Below the pieces are notes generated by a model. The model saw nothing but the letters and a program-made list of their open reading frames with translations, was not told where the DNA came from and made no database searches. Shown piece by piece: positions 11,833-20,699 of a DNA stretch of 64,000 nucleotides (the stretch's first letter is position 1; every line of letters starts with the position of its first letter). The DNA lies in contig OY987251.1 in NCBI GenBank assembly GCA_963920765.1, forward strand, positions 8,683,219-8,747,218, given 5' to 3'. A program made the position numbers and the translations under genes. Source of the DNA: Ulota crispa. Taxonomy: Eukaryota; Streptophyta; Bryopsida; Orthotrichales; Orthotrichaceae.

Positions 11833-12123
11833 CAAGCTAGGATGAAGAGTAGGAAGAAGTCCAAAAGCAAGGCAACCTCTGATGTATGGATTAGCCCTAA
11901 TAAGACTTATTTCTATCCGTCTTATGCAAAGAAAACGGCAAAGGCTTACGAAATTTTTGGTATTAAGAAGTCTTCAACATCTATTGCTAGGTACTCTAGT
12001 AATGTCTTAAAGTTCATGGATGTGATGGCAGCAAAAGGAGAGGGAACATTTGTGGACCCTATTACTAGTGTCTTTGCTGCTAAGACTAGTAAGATTTACT
12101 ATTTTGACACTCATACAGTTTGA
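11833..12123 (+). CDS. Possible downstream exon, function unknown
   Basis: After an acceptor-like 'gtttgttcag', an open frame encodes about 96 residues from QARMKSRKKSKSK through SYAKKTAKAYEIFGIKK to a TGA after YFDTHTV. It is Lys/Ser-rich at its start and then more balanced, which looks more protein-like than the surrounding AT-rich frames. It lies 660 bp downstream of the two-exon gene piece on the same strand, but that piece already has a stop, so a link is uncertain. No family recognised. Confidence 0.3.
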   Translation, partial: QARMKSRKKSKSKATSDVWISPNKTYFYPSYAKKTAKAYEIFGIKKSSTSIARYSSNVLKFMDVMAAKGEGTFVDPITSVFAAKTSKIYYFDTHTV

Positions 12124-12696
12124 GCAAGGTATTATGATTTGTATTGATTTAAATATTCTATAGATTTTTGCATGTCCTTGTTTCATTTCATCTACTTGCA
12201 ATAATCTTGTTGTTTTCTTTCCTCATTCCCTAGTTACTTCAAGATTTTTTTATTGTAATGATGTATCCATTTATTTTGATCCTAAAACTAACATCCCCTA
12301 TTTCTAAATCATGTTTGCAATAGAGACATTAATTGGCTTAATCTTGGTCTCTATAAACCCACAGTAATATAGGTATTGTTCGTCATTATCTAAGTAAAAG
12401 TTTTTGGCTCACAGACTCACAAGCTCACATGCTCTTGCTCACAGGCTCGCCCCCTAGCAACCCTGTGCATGTGGCCTACTGGCCCCACCAACTGCCCTTG
12501 GTGTGCCAATTTGAAGAGTAAAAGTGGAGCTAAAAAATGTAGCCGCTCCCTTCAAGCTAATTAACACACTCCAAGAGTTGCTTGGTGCCCTCCATGTACA
12601 GTGCATGAGTGGAGATGCTTTTAGGAGTTAAACATTCCTTGGAAAGTACCGAGCAAAGCAGAAAGCACAACATCGTTAATGCCACATGTGCATACG

Positions 12697-13128
12697 TCAA
12701 GCCTCTTTAATTTATATTTTCTAAAAATATATGCACAAAATAACAAGTTAACCCTTGACAATGTGCACAAATTAAGCCCATTGGTTCCCTATAAAAAAAA
12801 GTTTGCACTTGGCATGTGTCACATGGCAGTCACTGTACTTTTGTGGTGGTAAGGCCACCATATTCTTTAGCATGGCTAGAGTTGAATCCGACTTCTCTAC
12901 TCTTAAACTCTTAAAAGATGAACATTATAAATTATTGACTAACCTCTCACTTGAGAGGGTGTTGAAATGCAAGCAATTTCATGCTTTGACACATTTAATA
13001 TGATATCAAATATGCAAATATAAAAAACAAGTTTGTTAATTTATGACAATACACAAATTAACTTTCATGATGTGCATAAATTAGGCTAATTTGTTAATTT
13101 ATGAAAAACACAAATTAAAGAGGCCTAA
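12697..13128. mobile_element. MITE with GCCTCTTTAATTT ends
   Basis: Ends GCCTCTTTAATTT and AAATTAAAGAGGC are inverted. The flanks contain CATACGT on both sides (12690-12696 and about 13131-13140), a likely 7-8-bp target duplication as in hAT-type elements. The paralogous repeat at 19385-20290 reads straight through 'catacgtggatgg', giving an empty site. Subterminal 'tttgttaatttatga' repeats are present. Exact tips are uncertain by a few bases. Confidence 0.6.
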
Positions 13129-13215
13129 TCATACGTGAATAGTAAGCTAGGGTGGGAAAGCTCAAGTTTTGTTCCAAACTAGAGTAGAAAATACTAGGAC
13201 ATGTATAGTAGAATT

Positions 13216-13326
13216 CACTATGAGAAAACCATAGTCAAATCTACAAAAAGTTGACAAAGATTGTGACTGATTAGGACACAATCTGTGGTAACTTTTTGTA
13301 GATTTGACCATGGTTTTTTTGTAGTG
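13216..13326. mobile_element. 111-bp CACTA-type MITE
   Basis: Starts CACTATGAGAAAACCATAG and ends with the inverted match ...CCATGG-T run-GTAGTG. The inverted repeats are about 37 bp long and include 'gtcaaatctacaaaaagtt'. The flanks are ATT and ATA, near the 3-bp duplication expected for CACTA elements. The paralogous R2 copy near 19550 ('tatagtggaatgcctcgat') lacks it. Too short to code. Confidence 0.8.
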
Positions 13327-13409
13327 ATACCTTGATAACAAGCAGATTGATTCCACCACCTCCACCTTGCCCCCCTCCCACACTTTGATGGCTCAGTATA
13401 CTGCACATA

Positions 13410-13742
13410 AGTGAAATTGTTTTGTGCTAATTATTGCTTTTTTGCTACACCAAAATTGGTGTGGCTAATTGTTCTGTAGTAATTTTTGAAAAAATGTAAA
13501 ATATTTAACCAACTTTTACACATAGGTTTGGAAGTAGGAGCACAATTTCAGGATTCCACTTGATGTTGCCTCACCTACTGATGCAATATTTTAATGTCTC
13601 ACAAAACCGTCATGAGATTTAGCATTGATGAAAGGTTGAAAGCATCCAACTTTACATCTATAAAAATGTAGCCATCCTTGCTACTCAATCGTATTTTGGT
13701 TTGTTAAAAAACTAAGGCTAGTTCATCCAAAATATTTTTACT
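13410..13742 (+). mobile_element. MITE X copy 1 (AGTGAAA ends)
   Basis: A 333-bp element absent from the R2 paralogue ('actgcacattcgcacg' at 20023-20036) and present in inverted form at 16919-17259. It starts AGTGAAATTGTTTTG and ends ATTTTTACT. Inside are 'caccaaaattggtgtggctaatt' and 'aaggttgaaagcatccaac'. Two independent sites make it a mobile element. The superfamily is undetermined. Confidence 0.7.
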
Positions 13743-14120
13743 GCAGCACATACGTCAATGTGGGGCCAAGGCAAAAAAACTTAGGTATTTTTCCCAACAA
13801 GGGCAATAGTAATACTTTGTCCCTATTTTTTTTGTTGTTGTTCAATTACATCCATCCATTGGGGTTCCAAACTAATGCATGGTCTTTGAATCAAAATATG
13901 AATTCAAAATTCTCAAATTCAATCTCTCAATGGTAATTATCCAAACTCTCACATTTTTTGGCGAGTGAACAAAACAGTGCTTTTCGTTTATCACCCTGGC
14001 CCCACACCAACGTCGACGCACATGCAAGAAACTGAACCCGTGGAGGCGTGGGGAGAGGTGGCGGTGGGGTCACCCTTGAGGTATTCTCCTCTACTAGTCC
14101 AAGCATTTTCAGTCTTCTAA

Positions 14121-14434
14121 GAGCATCTCCACCGGTCCAGACTTGCTCAAAGTTTTCCATTTGGTTTGGCAAGGCTTGAAGGCTCTCAATCTCCACCCAT
14201 GCTCTTTGAAAAGGTGGCCTTACACTCAAACACACCCCATAAATAAGCAGTTGACCACTTATCTAGGAAAGTAGAGAATAAAGCTCACTAAACTTAGGGT
14301 GAATAGTGCATGAATAATGGCTTGGAGAGTGGCTTGCTAGACTAGCCAAATAAGAGAATTTGAGAGGGGCCTGAGAGGGGCCTGGCTACTTTTCATCCAC
14401 TTTGAGTGAGCCAGAGCCACCAGTGGAGATGCTC
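14121..14434. mobile_element. GAGCATC-type MITE M0
   Basis: Ends GAGCATCTCCACCGG and CCAGTGGAGATGCTC. Flanked by TAA at 14118-14120 and 14435-14437. A 3-bp TAA/TTA flank suits PIF/Harbinger-type MITEs. First of a head-to-tail series of related elements. Non-coding: the minus-strand frame across its left part has no recognisable domain. Confidence 0.7.
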
Positions 14435-14437
14435 TAA

Positions 14438-14577
14438 GAGCATCTCCACTCCAACACGTAAGGAGAGCCGAAACCGAGATCTATGCATATTAAGAGCCAT
14501 TAGATCATGATGTAATGGCTCTTAATATGCACAAATCTTGGTTCCGGCTCTCCTTATGTGCTGGAGTGGAGACGCTC
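14438..14577. mobile_element. GAGCATC-type hairpin MITE M1 (carries an empty TTAA site)
   Basis: A 140-bp hairpin. Ends GAGCATCTCCACTCC and GGAGTGGAGACGCTC, flanked by TAA on both sides (14435-14437 and 14578-14580). The inner arms are 'catattaagagccatta' and 'taatggctcttaatatg'. At 14522-14525 the sequence CTTAATATGC has one TTAA, which is the unoccupied form of the site where the 15220-16441 element sits in the related MITE M2. Confidence 0.8.
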
Positions 14578-14580
14578 TAA

Positions 14581-15100
14581 GGGCATCTGTAATGCACCTC
14601 GGGAAAACTCTCGGCAAGAATCTCAGTACTTTAGTCCGATCTTTTAATAGAAGGAATTTGACCATAAATTTTTAATGATTTGAAGGGAATTGAAAATATT
14701 ACTATAAAAACATAATAATATTTGGATTTGGACATTGCATATTTAGATATATCCCATCAAATGTTAACTAACTTCCAAAATACTTAGAGGCCCCTCCAAA
14801 TTAGGCCTAAGTAAGGAAATTTTAGTAAAGGGGTTGGCAAATGTACCAACTCCTTTACTAGAATTTCCTTATTTAGGCTTGATTTGGGGGGGCCTCTAAG
14901 TTTTGTGGAAGTTAGCTAATATTTGATGGGATATATCTAATCATGCAATGTCCAAACCCAAATATTATTACATTTTCACAATAATATTTTCAGTACCCTT
15001 CAAATCATATAAAAATTTATGGTCAAATTCCTTGTCTATTAAAAGACCAAAGTACCAGGATTCTTGCCGGGAGTTTCCTCGAGGTGCATTGCAGATGCCA
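14581..15100. mobile_element. 520-bp foldback MITE M3
   Basis: Long hairpin: the left arm starts GGGCATCTGTAATGCACCTCG and the right arm ends GAGGTGCATTGCAGATGCC. The arms are about 240 bp each with scattered mismatches. The centre is 'ggttggcaaatgtaccaac'. TAA flanks (14578-14580 and 15101-15103) again suit a PIF/Harbinger-type element. Confidence 0.8.
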
Positions 15101-15734
15101 TAAGTTACTGTAGTTTGGAACAAAAACCTAAGAGCTTCTCCACTGCAGCTCGTAAAGAGACCCCCATTATTGTGCTTCACATATTAAGGGCTATCACATC
15201 ATGATCTAATGACCCTTAACCCCTCAAGGCCCAAGGGGACCAAATGTGTCCCTCCTTGTTTGTAATTTGAGTTGCCTAAATTTTCTTCATGATTAATTAC
15301 AATCATTTTTTTAAAGTTCTTGTAGAAGTCTTGTTTTAGTATCAAAAGTCCAATTTTGAAAATGACTAATTATAACTTTTCTATTTAAGATTTTGTGCAA
15401 GGGTGTCCATTGCAAATCTTCACTTTCTAGTGTTGAGAGCTCTTGGAAATGAGCCTAAAGTACACTAGAACTTGGAGAAACAATCACATTATAAATTTAA
15501 TTTAAAAAGTTGGAGACTAGATTTTGAGAAGCCAGAAATTGATTAGGGTTATGCATGTTGTACTTTATATACTCATATTTGTTTGGTATCCTTAATTTTA
15601 AATTTGAGATCTAAAAAGAGGATTGAAAAACTCCAAATCACTTTCACAATTTTAACACCCTCTTGATCAAATGTTATAATCTTTCAATTCATAAGTGATA
15701 TTGTGTTTTCTTTTCTTACATGATCTCTAACATA

Positions 15735-16315
15735 CTCCCTCCGTCCCATTATAAAGCTCCAAAAAACTTCTCCATGAGGGATTAAATGTATTTTTAGTCA
15801 TTATGCTAGTGATAAATACATTCTAGAATCAATATACCACAAACCAAATACCTACAAAATCTCATGTTTTTATGTTGCCGTTTAGACAACCAAATTCCAT
15901 GCAAAAAGTACCATATTTGTGCATAGTTTGTGAAGGCTGCTAGCTCCTCATTATCATAGTCTTTGTACTAATGACACATGCATTCTAGAATCAATATACC
16001 ATCTACCAAATGTGTGCAAAATCCCCACTTTGATGTTGCCGTTTGGGCTTCCAAATTCCATGCAAAAAGTACCATATTTGTACATGTTGCTAGCTCCTCA
16101 TGATTGATGATTCAAAGATTAGTAGCAACAATGGTACCTCATATGGGCAAGGCCAAGCTTGTTAGGAGAGGAATGCTCTTTAATTGCTTAACTTGCCCCC
16201 ATGAGATCATTGGACAAGACAAATGCTTTCTCAGCAATTGAAATTAGCAAAAGGGAACTTTTTAGTGGGACAAGAACTGTGCCCAATTTGGAGCTTTATA
16301 TTGGGACAGAGGGAG
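15735..16315. mobile_element. Stowaway-like (Tc1/mariner) MITE
   Basis: A 581-bp element with 26-bp inverted ends, CTCCCTCCGTCCCATTATAA... and CTCCCTCTGTCCCAATATAA..., differing at two positions. Flanked by TA on both sides (15733-15734 and 16316-16317). The uninterrupted copy at 1730-1736 reads 'aacaTAtctag', confirming a TA target. The CTCCCTCCGTCCC end is the well-known Stowaway-type terminus. Internally there is a tandem duplication. Confidence 0.9.
15811..16110. repeat. Internal tandem duplication of about 155 bp in the Stowaway-like MITE
   Basis: Two diverged copies of a block holding 'cattctagaatcaatatacca', 'gatgttgccgttt' (or 'atgttgccgttt'), 'ccaaattccatgcaaaaagtaccatatttgt' and 'gctagctcctca', starting near 15811 and 15968. 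This explains why the MITE is longer than typical Stowaway elements. Confidence 0.75.
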
Positions 16316-16595
16316 TATCTAGTTTAAATTTGTACGGTTATAATTTAAAAAAAATTTGATCCAACTTATCAAAATGTTAACATTTTGTTCATCCAAGAAC
16401 ATATTTTGAGATACTCAAGAAAGTGCATGGGCCTTGAGGGGTTAATATGTGAAGCACAATATTGGGGGTCTCTTTATGGGCTTCAGTCAAGAAGCTCTGA
16501 GCATTCCCACCCTTGCTTCCCATCCATGTATGCACACATGGCGTTAACAACACCGTGCTTTTTGCTTCGCTTGATGCTCTCCAAGAAATGATTAA

Positions 16596-16836
16596 CCCCT
16601 GAGTGCCCCAGCACCCCAAATCTAGCCTCTCCATTTTCAACAATATTTTGACTTTGACCATTATAATCTTTTGATCCATGCAATGAATGTTTACCAAATT
16701 TTTCATACATTTGCAGACCCTAAGCATTGTGCAAGATCAAAGGCTAACTCTTCTAGATGTTGTTTTTGAACTTGTAGCACCAGATTGTTTGCAATGAGGT
16801 CCAACCCAACATGAATTTGGGCTGGGCGCTCAAGGG
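16596..16836 (+). mobile_element. Short piggyBac-like MITE (241 bp)
   Basis: The left end CCCCTGAGTGCCCCAGC follows TTAA (16592-16595). The right end GCTGGGCGCTCAAGGG is followed by TGAA. The tips are inverted and resemble those of family A copy 2. Shorter than the other elements and with no coding capacity. Confidence 0.6.
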
Positions 16837-16867
16837 TGAATTGAGGATCATCAAAGAAGGGTGGGGG

Positions 16868-17372
16868 GGGGGTGGTCACTTTGGTCAGTGGTGGTCACTT
16901 TGGTCACTAGTGGTGGTCAGTGAAAATATTTTGAATGAAGTGGTCTTAGCTTTCTTTCTAACCAAAAAATGGTTGAGTAGCAAGGATGGCTACATTTTTT
17001 TATAGATGTAAATTTAGTTGGATGCTTTCAACCTTTCATCAAAGCTAAATCTCATGATGATTCTGTGAGAAATTAGAGTATTGCACTAGTAAGATGAGGC
17101 AACATCAAGTGGAACCCTAAAATCCAGGCTCCTACTCCCAACCCCGTGTATAAAAGCTGGCTAAATATTTTACATTTTTTCAAAAAATACTATAAAACAA
17201 TTAGCCACACCAATTTTGGTGTAGAAAAAAAGCAATAATTAGCACTAAACGTTTTCACTAGTGGTGGTCACTCTAGTCAATGGTGGTCACTCTAGTCAAT
17301 GGTGGTCACTCTGGTCACTAGTGATGGTTATTCTAGTCACTAATGATGGTCAGTTGGTCACTCTAGTCAGTG
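16868..17372 (+). repeat. TGGTCACT minisatellite split by MITE X copy 2
   Basis: Tandem units of about 19-22 bp such as 'tggtcactctagtcaatgg' and 'tggtcactttggtcactagtgg'. Three to four units lie left of the MITE (16868-16918) and five to six right of it (17260-17372). The composition is unlike the flanks. Confidence 0.8.
16919..17259 (-). mobile_element. MITE X copy 2 (inverted)
   Basis: Starts AGTGAAAATATTTTGAATG and ends AACGTTTTCACT. The whole element is the reverse complement of 13410-13742 with substitutions. It sits inside the TGGTCACT minisatellite, with 'gtggtggtc' on both sides, which could be a 9-bp target duplication but is ambiguous because the host sequence is itself repetitive. 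Confidence 0.75.
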
Positions 17373-19384
17373 GTAGAATCAATCCGCGGGTAGCACATTG
17401 GGAGATCAAAGGTATGATAGCTTTATCTTGGCAAAGTACCTTATGATTCACCCATGTCCACCTAGAGGACATGCAACTCTTTTTGTGCTATAATAATTTC
17501 TGATTTTATCTAAGGTTTTAGTTTCCCAGTTCCTTGGCTTTGGCGCTTGTTGCTACGCCCAACTTTTGCTTGTTTCCTCTATTGTTTATCACAATAATTA
17601 TTGAAAGAAGTTATTGTAGTCTTGATAAATATTTAAATAGTGTGAAATGTCAAAAAATTAGTATGGGGCAACCTAAATGCATTTCTTGTGTATTGAATAA
17701 TCCCCATAAAGAAGTCTAAGTTTTTCCTTGTATGCCATTCAAACAACTTGCGTAATATAAAACATAATTGGATTTTTTTGTCTTGCATCATTAATATTAA
17801 AGTGTAATGCAATTTTGATCAAGCATACCAAATTTCAATTCCAAAAAATCAAAATCCCATTTTTGGTGATTTATTTTCCACAATAATTATGAATTTACAT
17901 GATAATTGATTAAAAACAAAGGCAATGGATTTTTTGAGATTTGATTGCATGCATGTGTAGGTAACACCCATACACACAACTTTCCTTCTTATGAGCACTT
18001 CCACAAAAGTTTCAAATTACCTTTTTTAGATATTTTATTGTTGAGCAATTGTCTAAATTTTGTATAACAAATATTTCTTTACTTGAATAATATTTGGCTA
18101 TTTGACTCGCACAATATCATTACATTTGTATGTTTGAGCATAATGATATGTTTATTATGTAAAAAACTAGTTTAAAAATAGAAATGTCAATTTTACAAAT
18201 TTTGGTCATACCACACTTCACATTGAATTTTTCATAAATCCTATATATGTTACTAAATGGGATTTTTTGTTACACAAAAGATGTGCAAGAGTGCACATGA
18301 CTAGTGAGCATGTAAGGTTGAATTGTTGAAGTTTTGAAGTGGTACTTGTGAACAAAAGGTAAGTGATTTAGTTCCTTGATAGTGTACAATCTACAATTGT
18401 TTGGCAAACATTGGCGGCTAGGTGCAAGCAAGGATCGCAACTGATTGCGACTCAAAGAACAAGGATCACAACCAATGATGAGTTGGCAATGGCATGGATG
18501 CTAGCTGCTTGGCTTCAACGACTTGCGCCTTCAACAGTTGCAAAATCCATTGAGATTATTGGACTTTGTTACCCAAACTGTAATTACTTTCAAATTGTTA
18601 CAACAAACTGTAATCTCTTTTGTTTTTGTTACTCATTTTGTAACTTCCCCTTAACTCTTGAGCACCCATGCCTTTTTCACCAAATCGGGGTTTTTGGAGA
18701 CCAACAACTTTGATGCATTGTATCTTGGTCAATCGGATGATTCACAAAAAGTGACCATTGAAAATAGTGGAACATCTTCTTAGAAAATGGCTTGCAAATA
18801 TTGGGAACAATTCAACGTGGGAGATGGAAGATTATAACATTTGATCTAACTTCATGTGATGACAAAATCTCAATTTTTGGTAGGTAGTTACTATTTGATG
18901 GTTTTTACAAAATTCTATAAGCCTCAGATTCATCTCCAATTTTGCGAGTAGCAAGATTAGATGTGAACGCACACACTTGTACATTATTGAAGATTGCACT
19001 TCTTTTTATGTCAAGTTTGAGGGCTTCAAATTGCTATTGCATGGAAAACAATGGTCAGCACAATCACTGACGGTTGCCACAATAAGGATCTAGAATATGC
19101 TTGAACCATTGGCAACAACTATCCTGCTACCACAAAGCTTAAACAAGCTTGCAAGGGATATTGACCGATTGCAAACCTGTAAAACGCTACTTGCCACCAC
19201 GCTCTGTACAATGCCTCCACGCCCCATATAGTGTTTTCACCGAATGAAATCTCTTGCAGCTTGCACAACATTTGGGTTTCCTTGCCATTACTACATTGAC
19301 ATGGACAACTTGAATATCTTCATAATTGTAGTTTATAGCAAGATCAAAAAATTAGAATCAGTCCCTCAAAACAAGGCGGCAATA
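17373..19384. other. No gene recognised
   Basis: AT-rich sequence. Open frames such as 18411-18713 show no domain and contain a loose repeat of 'gttac..aactgtaa' (18568-18650). Apart from the diverged repeat at 17750-17995 I see nothing I can name. Confidence 0.4.
17750..17995 (+). repeat. Diverged dispersed repeat R4, copy 1
   Basis: Matches 23270-23515 on the same strand. Both contain 'cccatttttg.tgattt', 'tttacatgataattgatt', 'ttttgaga', 'tgattgcatg' and 'tgtaggtaac' or 'tgtaggaaac'. No ends or target duplications were identified. Confidence 0.55.
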
Positions 19385-20290
19385 CATGAGGCGCTGGGGC
19401 GCTCAGGGTAACATGCCTTGGAAAGTACTGGGCGAAGCAGAAAGCTCGGCACCGTTAACGCCGCATGTGCATACGTGGATGGGAAGCTAGGGTGGGGATG
19501 CTTCAGGTTCTGTTCCCAAGTAGAGCAGCAAATACTAGGACAAGTATAGTGGAATGCCTCGATAACCGCCATCCCCCCAAACGCCGCATGTGCATACGTG
19601 GATGGGAAGCTAGGGTGGCAATGCTTCAGGCTCGATATGTTCCAAACCAAGTCTTAGAGGCAGTGGAAGGCCTCGATAACCGGAGCCAGGGTTCTTTTTA
19701 GTGGCGAATAAGTGCGTCTCGATAACCGGAGCCAGGGTTCTTTTTAGTGGCGAATAAGTGCGTCTCGATAACCGGAGCCAGGGTTCTTTTTAGTGGCGAA
19801 TAAGTGCGTCGTTGTCGCCTAGCCATTGCAGGATATCTAGAAGGAAAGATGAGGATTCGAAGAAATCGTTCGCAACTAGCGAATTTTCACCACTAAAATA
19901 ACCAGACTGTCCGGAGGCAGTGGAATGCCTCTGTAACAGGTGGCAGCCTCGAATCCTCGATAACCAGCACCCCCCGCACCCCCCTCACCCCCCTCCCACA
20001 CTTTGATGGCTCAGTTTACTGCACATTCGCACGTCGATGTGGGGCCACGGCGGAAAAGCTCAGGTGTTTTTCTCAACAAGGGTAATAGTAATAATTTGCC
20101 CGCCCCCCTGTTTTTGTTGTTCAATTGTGTCCTCCTCCGAGGTTCTAGACCAAAGCAAGGTCTCTGAATCCAAATATGAATTCAAAACTCTTAAATTCAA
20201 CCTCCCGATGGTAATCTAGGCACATTTTCTGGCGGGTGAAAAAACTGTGCAGTGCTTTTCTGCCGTGGCCCCACATCGACGTATGTGCAT
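19385..20290 (+). repeat. Repeat R2 copy 2 (lacks the three insertions of copy 1)
   Basis: Paralogue of 12605-14040, as described there. It provides empty sites for three MITEs. It has its own internal duplication: 'aacgccgcatgtgcatacgtgg' followed by 'atgggaagctagggtgg' occurs at 19458 and again at 19579. The 46-bp triplication also lies here. Confidence 0.75.
19672..19809 (+). repeat. Three identical 46-bp tandem copies
   Basis: Units start at 19672, 19718 and 19764. Each begins CTCGATAACCGGAGCCAGGG and ends GCGAATAAGTGCGT. I see no difference between the three, so the expansion is recent or recently homogenised. Confidence 0.9.
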
Positions 20291-20516
20291 GCCACATAGA
20301 GCCGTATGGACTATGGAGTTTGTCAACCGCTTCGATCTCCGTATCACCGTATGTATGCCCCGCACTTGTATGGAGTCTGACAGCCACTCACGTGCTGGAC
20401 CGACCGACGAAGGCGCTACAAAAACTGCACCAATGCAGTGGATCCTTTTAATGTGGGGCGGGTGGGCCACCGAGTCCCCTCTACTGCGCTCTCCCCCAGA
20501 TGGGTGCCTAGGGATC

Positions 20517-20590
20517 ACCAAAACAGCCATGTAATGTCGGCGAGGCCTCGGACCCTGGGCCACCCGAGCCTCACGAGCAGGCCACCCGCT
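20517..20590 (+). repeat. Repeat R3, copy 1
   Basis: 'accaaaacagccatgtaatg', then 'accctgggccacccgagc', then 'gcaggccacccgct'. The same order occurs at 24331-24402. A second local copy of 'cggaccctgggccaccc' lies at 20617. Confidence 0.6.
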
Positions 20591-20699
20591 CCCAAACAGC
20601 CCTGGAATGACATGCCCCGGACCCTGGGCCACCCGGTAGGGAATACCAGCCATTATATATGACGACACGCTCATAACCAGCAATATCATTCCAGCATGA

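Larger units (their letters stand above)
5112..12620. mobile_element. Possible large GAGCATC-ended element (about 7.5 kb)
   Basis: The left end GAGCATCTCCATTC follows TTA (5109-5111). The right end, reading inward, is AAGCATCTCCACTC, and TTA lies just outside it (12621-12623). Both subterminal regions hold a similar G-rich block in opposite orientation ('gagcttgtgag..' near 5480-5500 and on the minus strand near 12410-12440). TTA/TAA flanks suit PIF/Harbinger-type elements, but the inverted match is only about 13 bp at the tips and no Harbinger transposase was seen. Two unrelated MITE ends would explain the data equally well. Confidence 0.25.
12605..14040 (+). repeat. Repeat R2 copy 1, carrying three insertions
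   Basis: Homologous to 19385-20290. Shared landmarks include 'ccttggaaagtac', 'catgtgcatacgt', 'agctagggtggg', 'aatactaggaca', 'ctcccacactttgatggct', 'caatgtggggcca' or 'cgatgtggggcca', and 'caacaagggcaatagtaat'. Relative to that copy, three elements are inserted: 12697-13128, 13216-13326 and 13410-13742. An inverted fragment of the same family is at about 16499-16590. Non-coding. Confidence 0.75.
15220..16441 (+). mobile_element. piggyBac-like MITE, family A copy 2, in the centre of MITE M2
   Basis: Ends CCCCTCAAGGCCC and GGGCCTTGAGGGG, with intact TTAA on both sides (15216-15219 and 16442-16445). Without the internal 581-bp Stowaway-like MITE and its TA duplication it is about 639 bp, matching copy 1 (632 bp) along its length. 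M1 shows the same site with a single TTAA, so the TTAA duplication is directly demonstrated. Non-coding. Confidence 0.85.
15132..16497. mobile_element. Hairpin MITE M2, split by a piggyBac-like element
   Basis: The left piece 15132-15219 starts GAGCTTCTCCACTGC. The right piece 16442-16497 ends GAAGCTC. The arms pair ('gacccccattattgtgcttcacatatta' against 'taatatgtgaagcacaatattgggggtc'), and outer TAA/TGA lie at the two edges. Its middle is occupied by 15220-16441. It is a diverged relative of M1. Confidence 0.75.
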
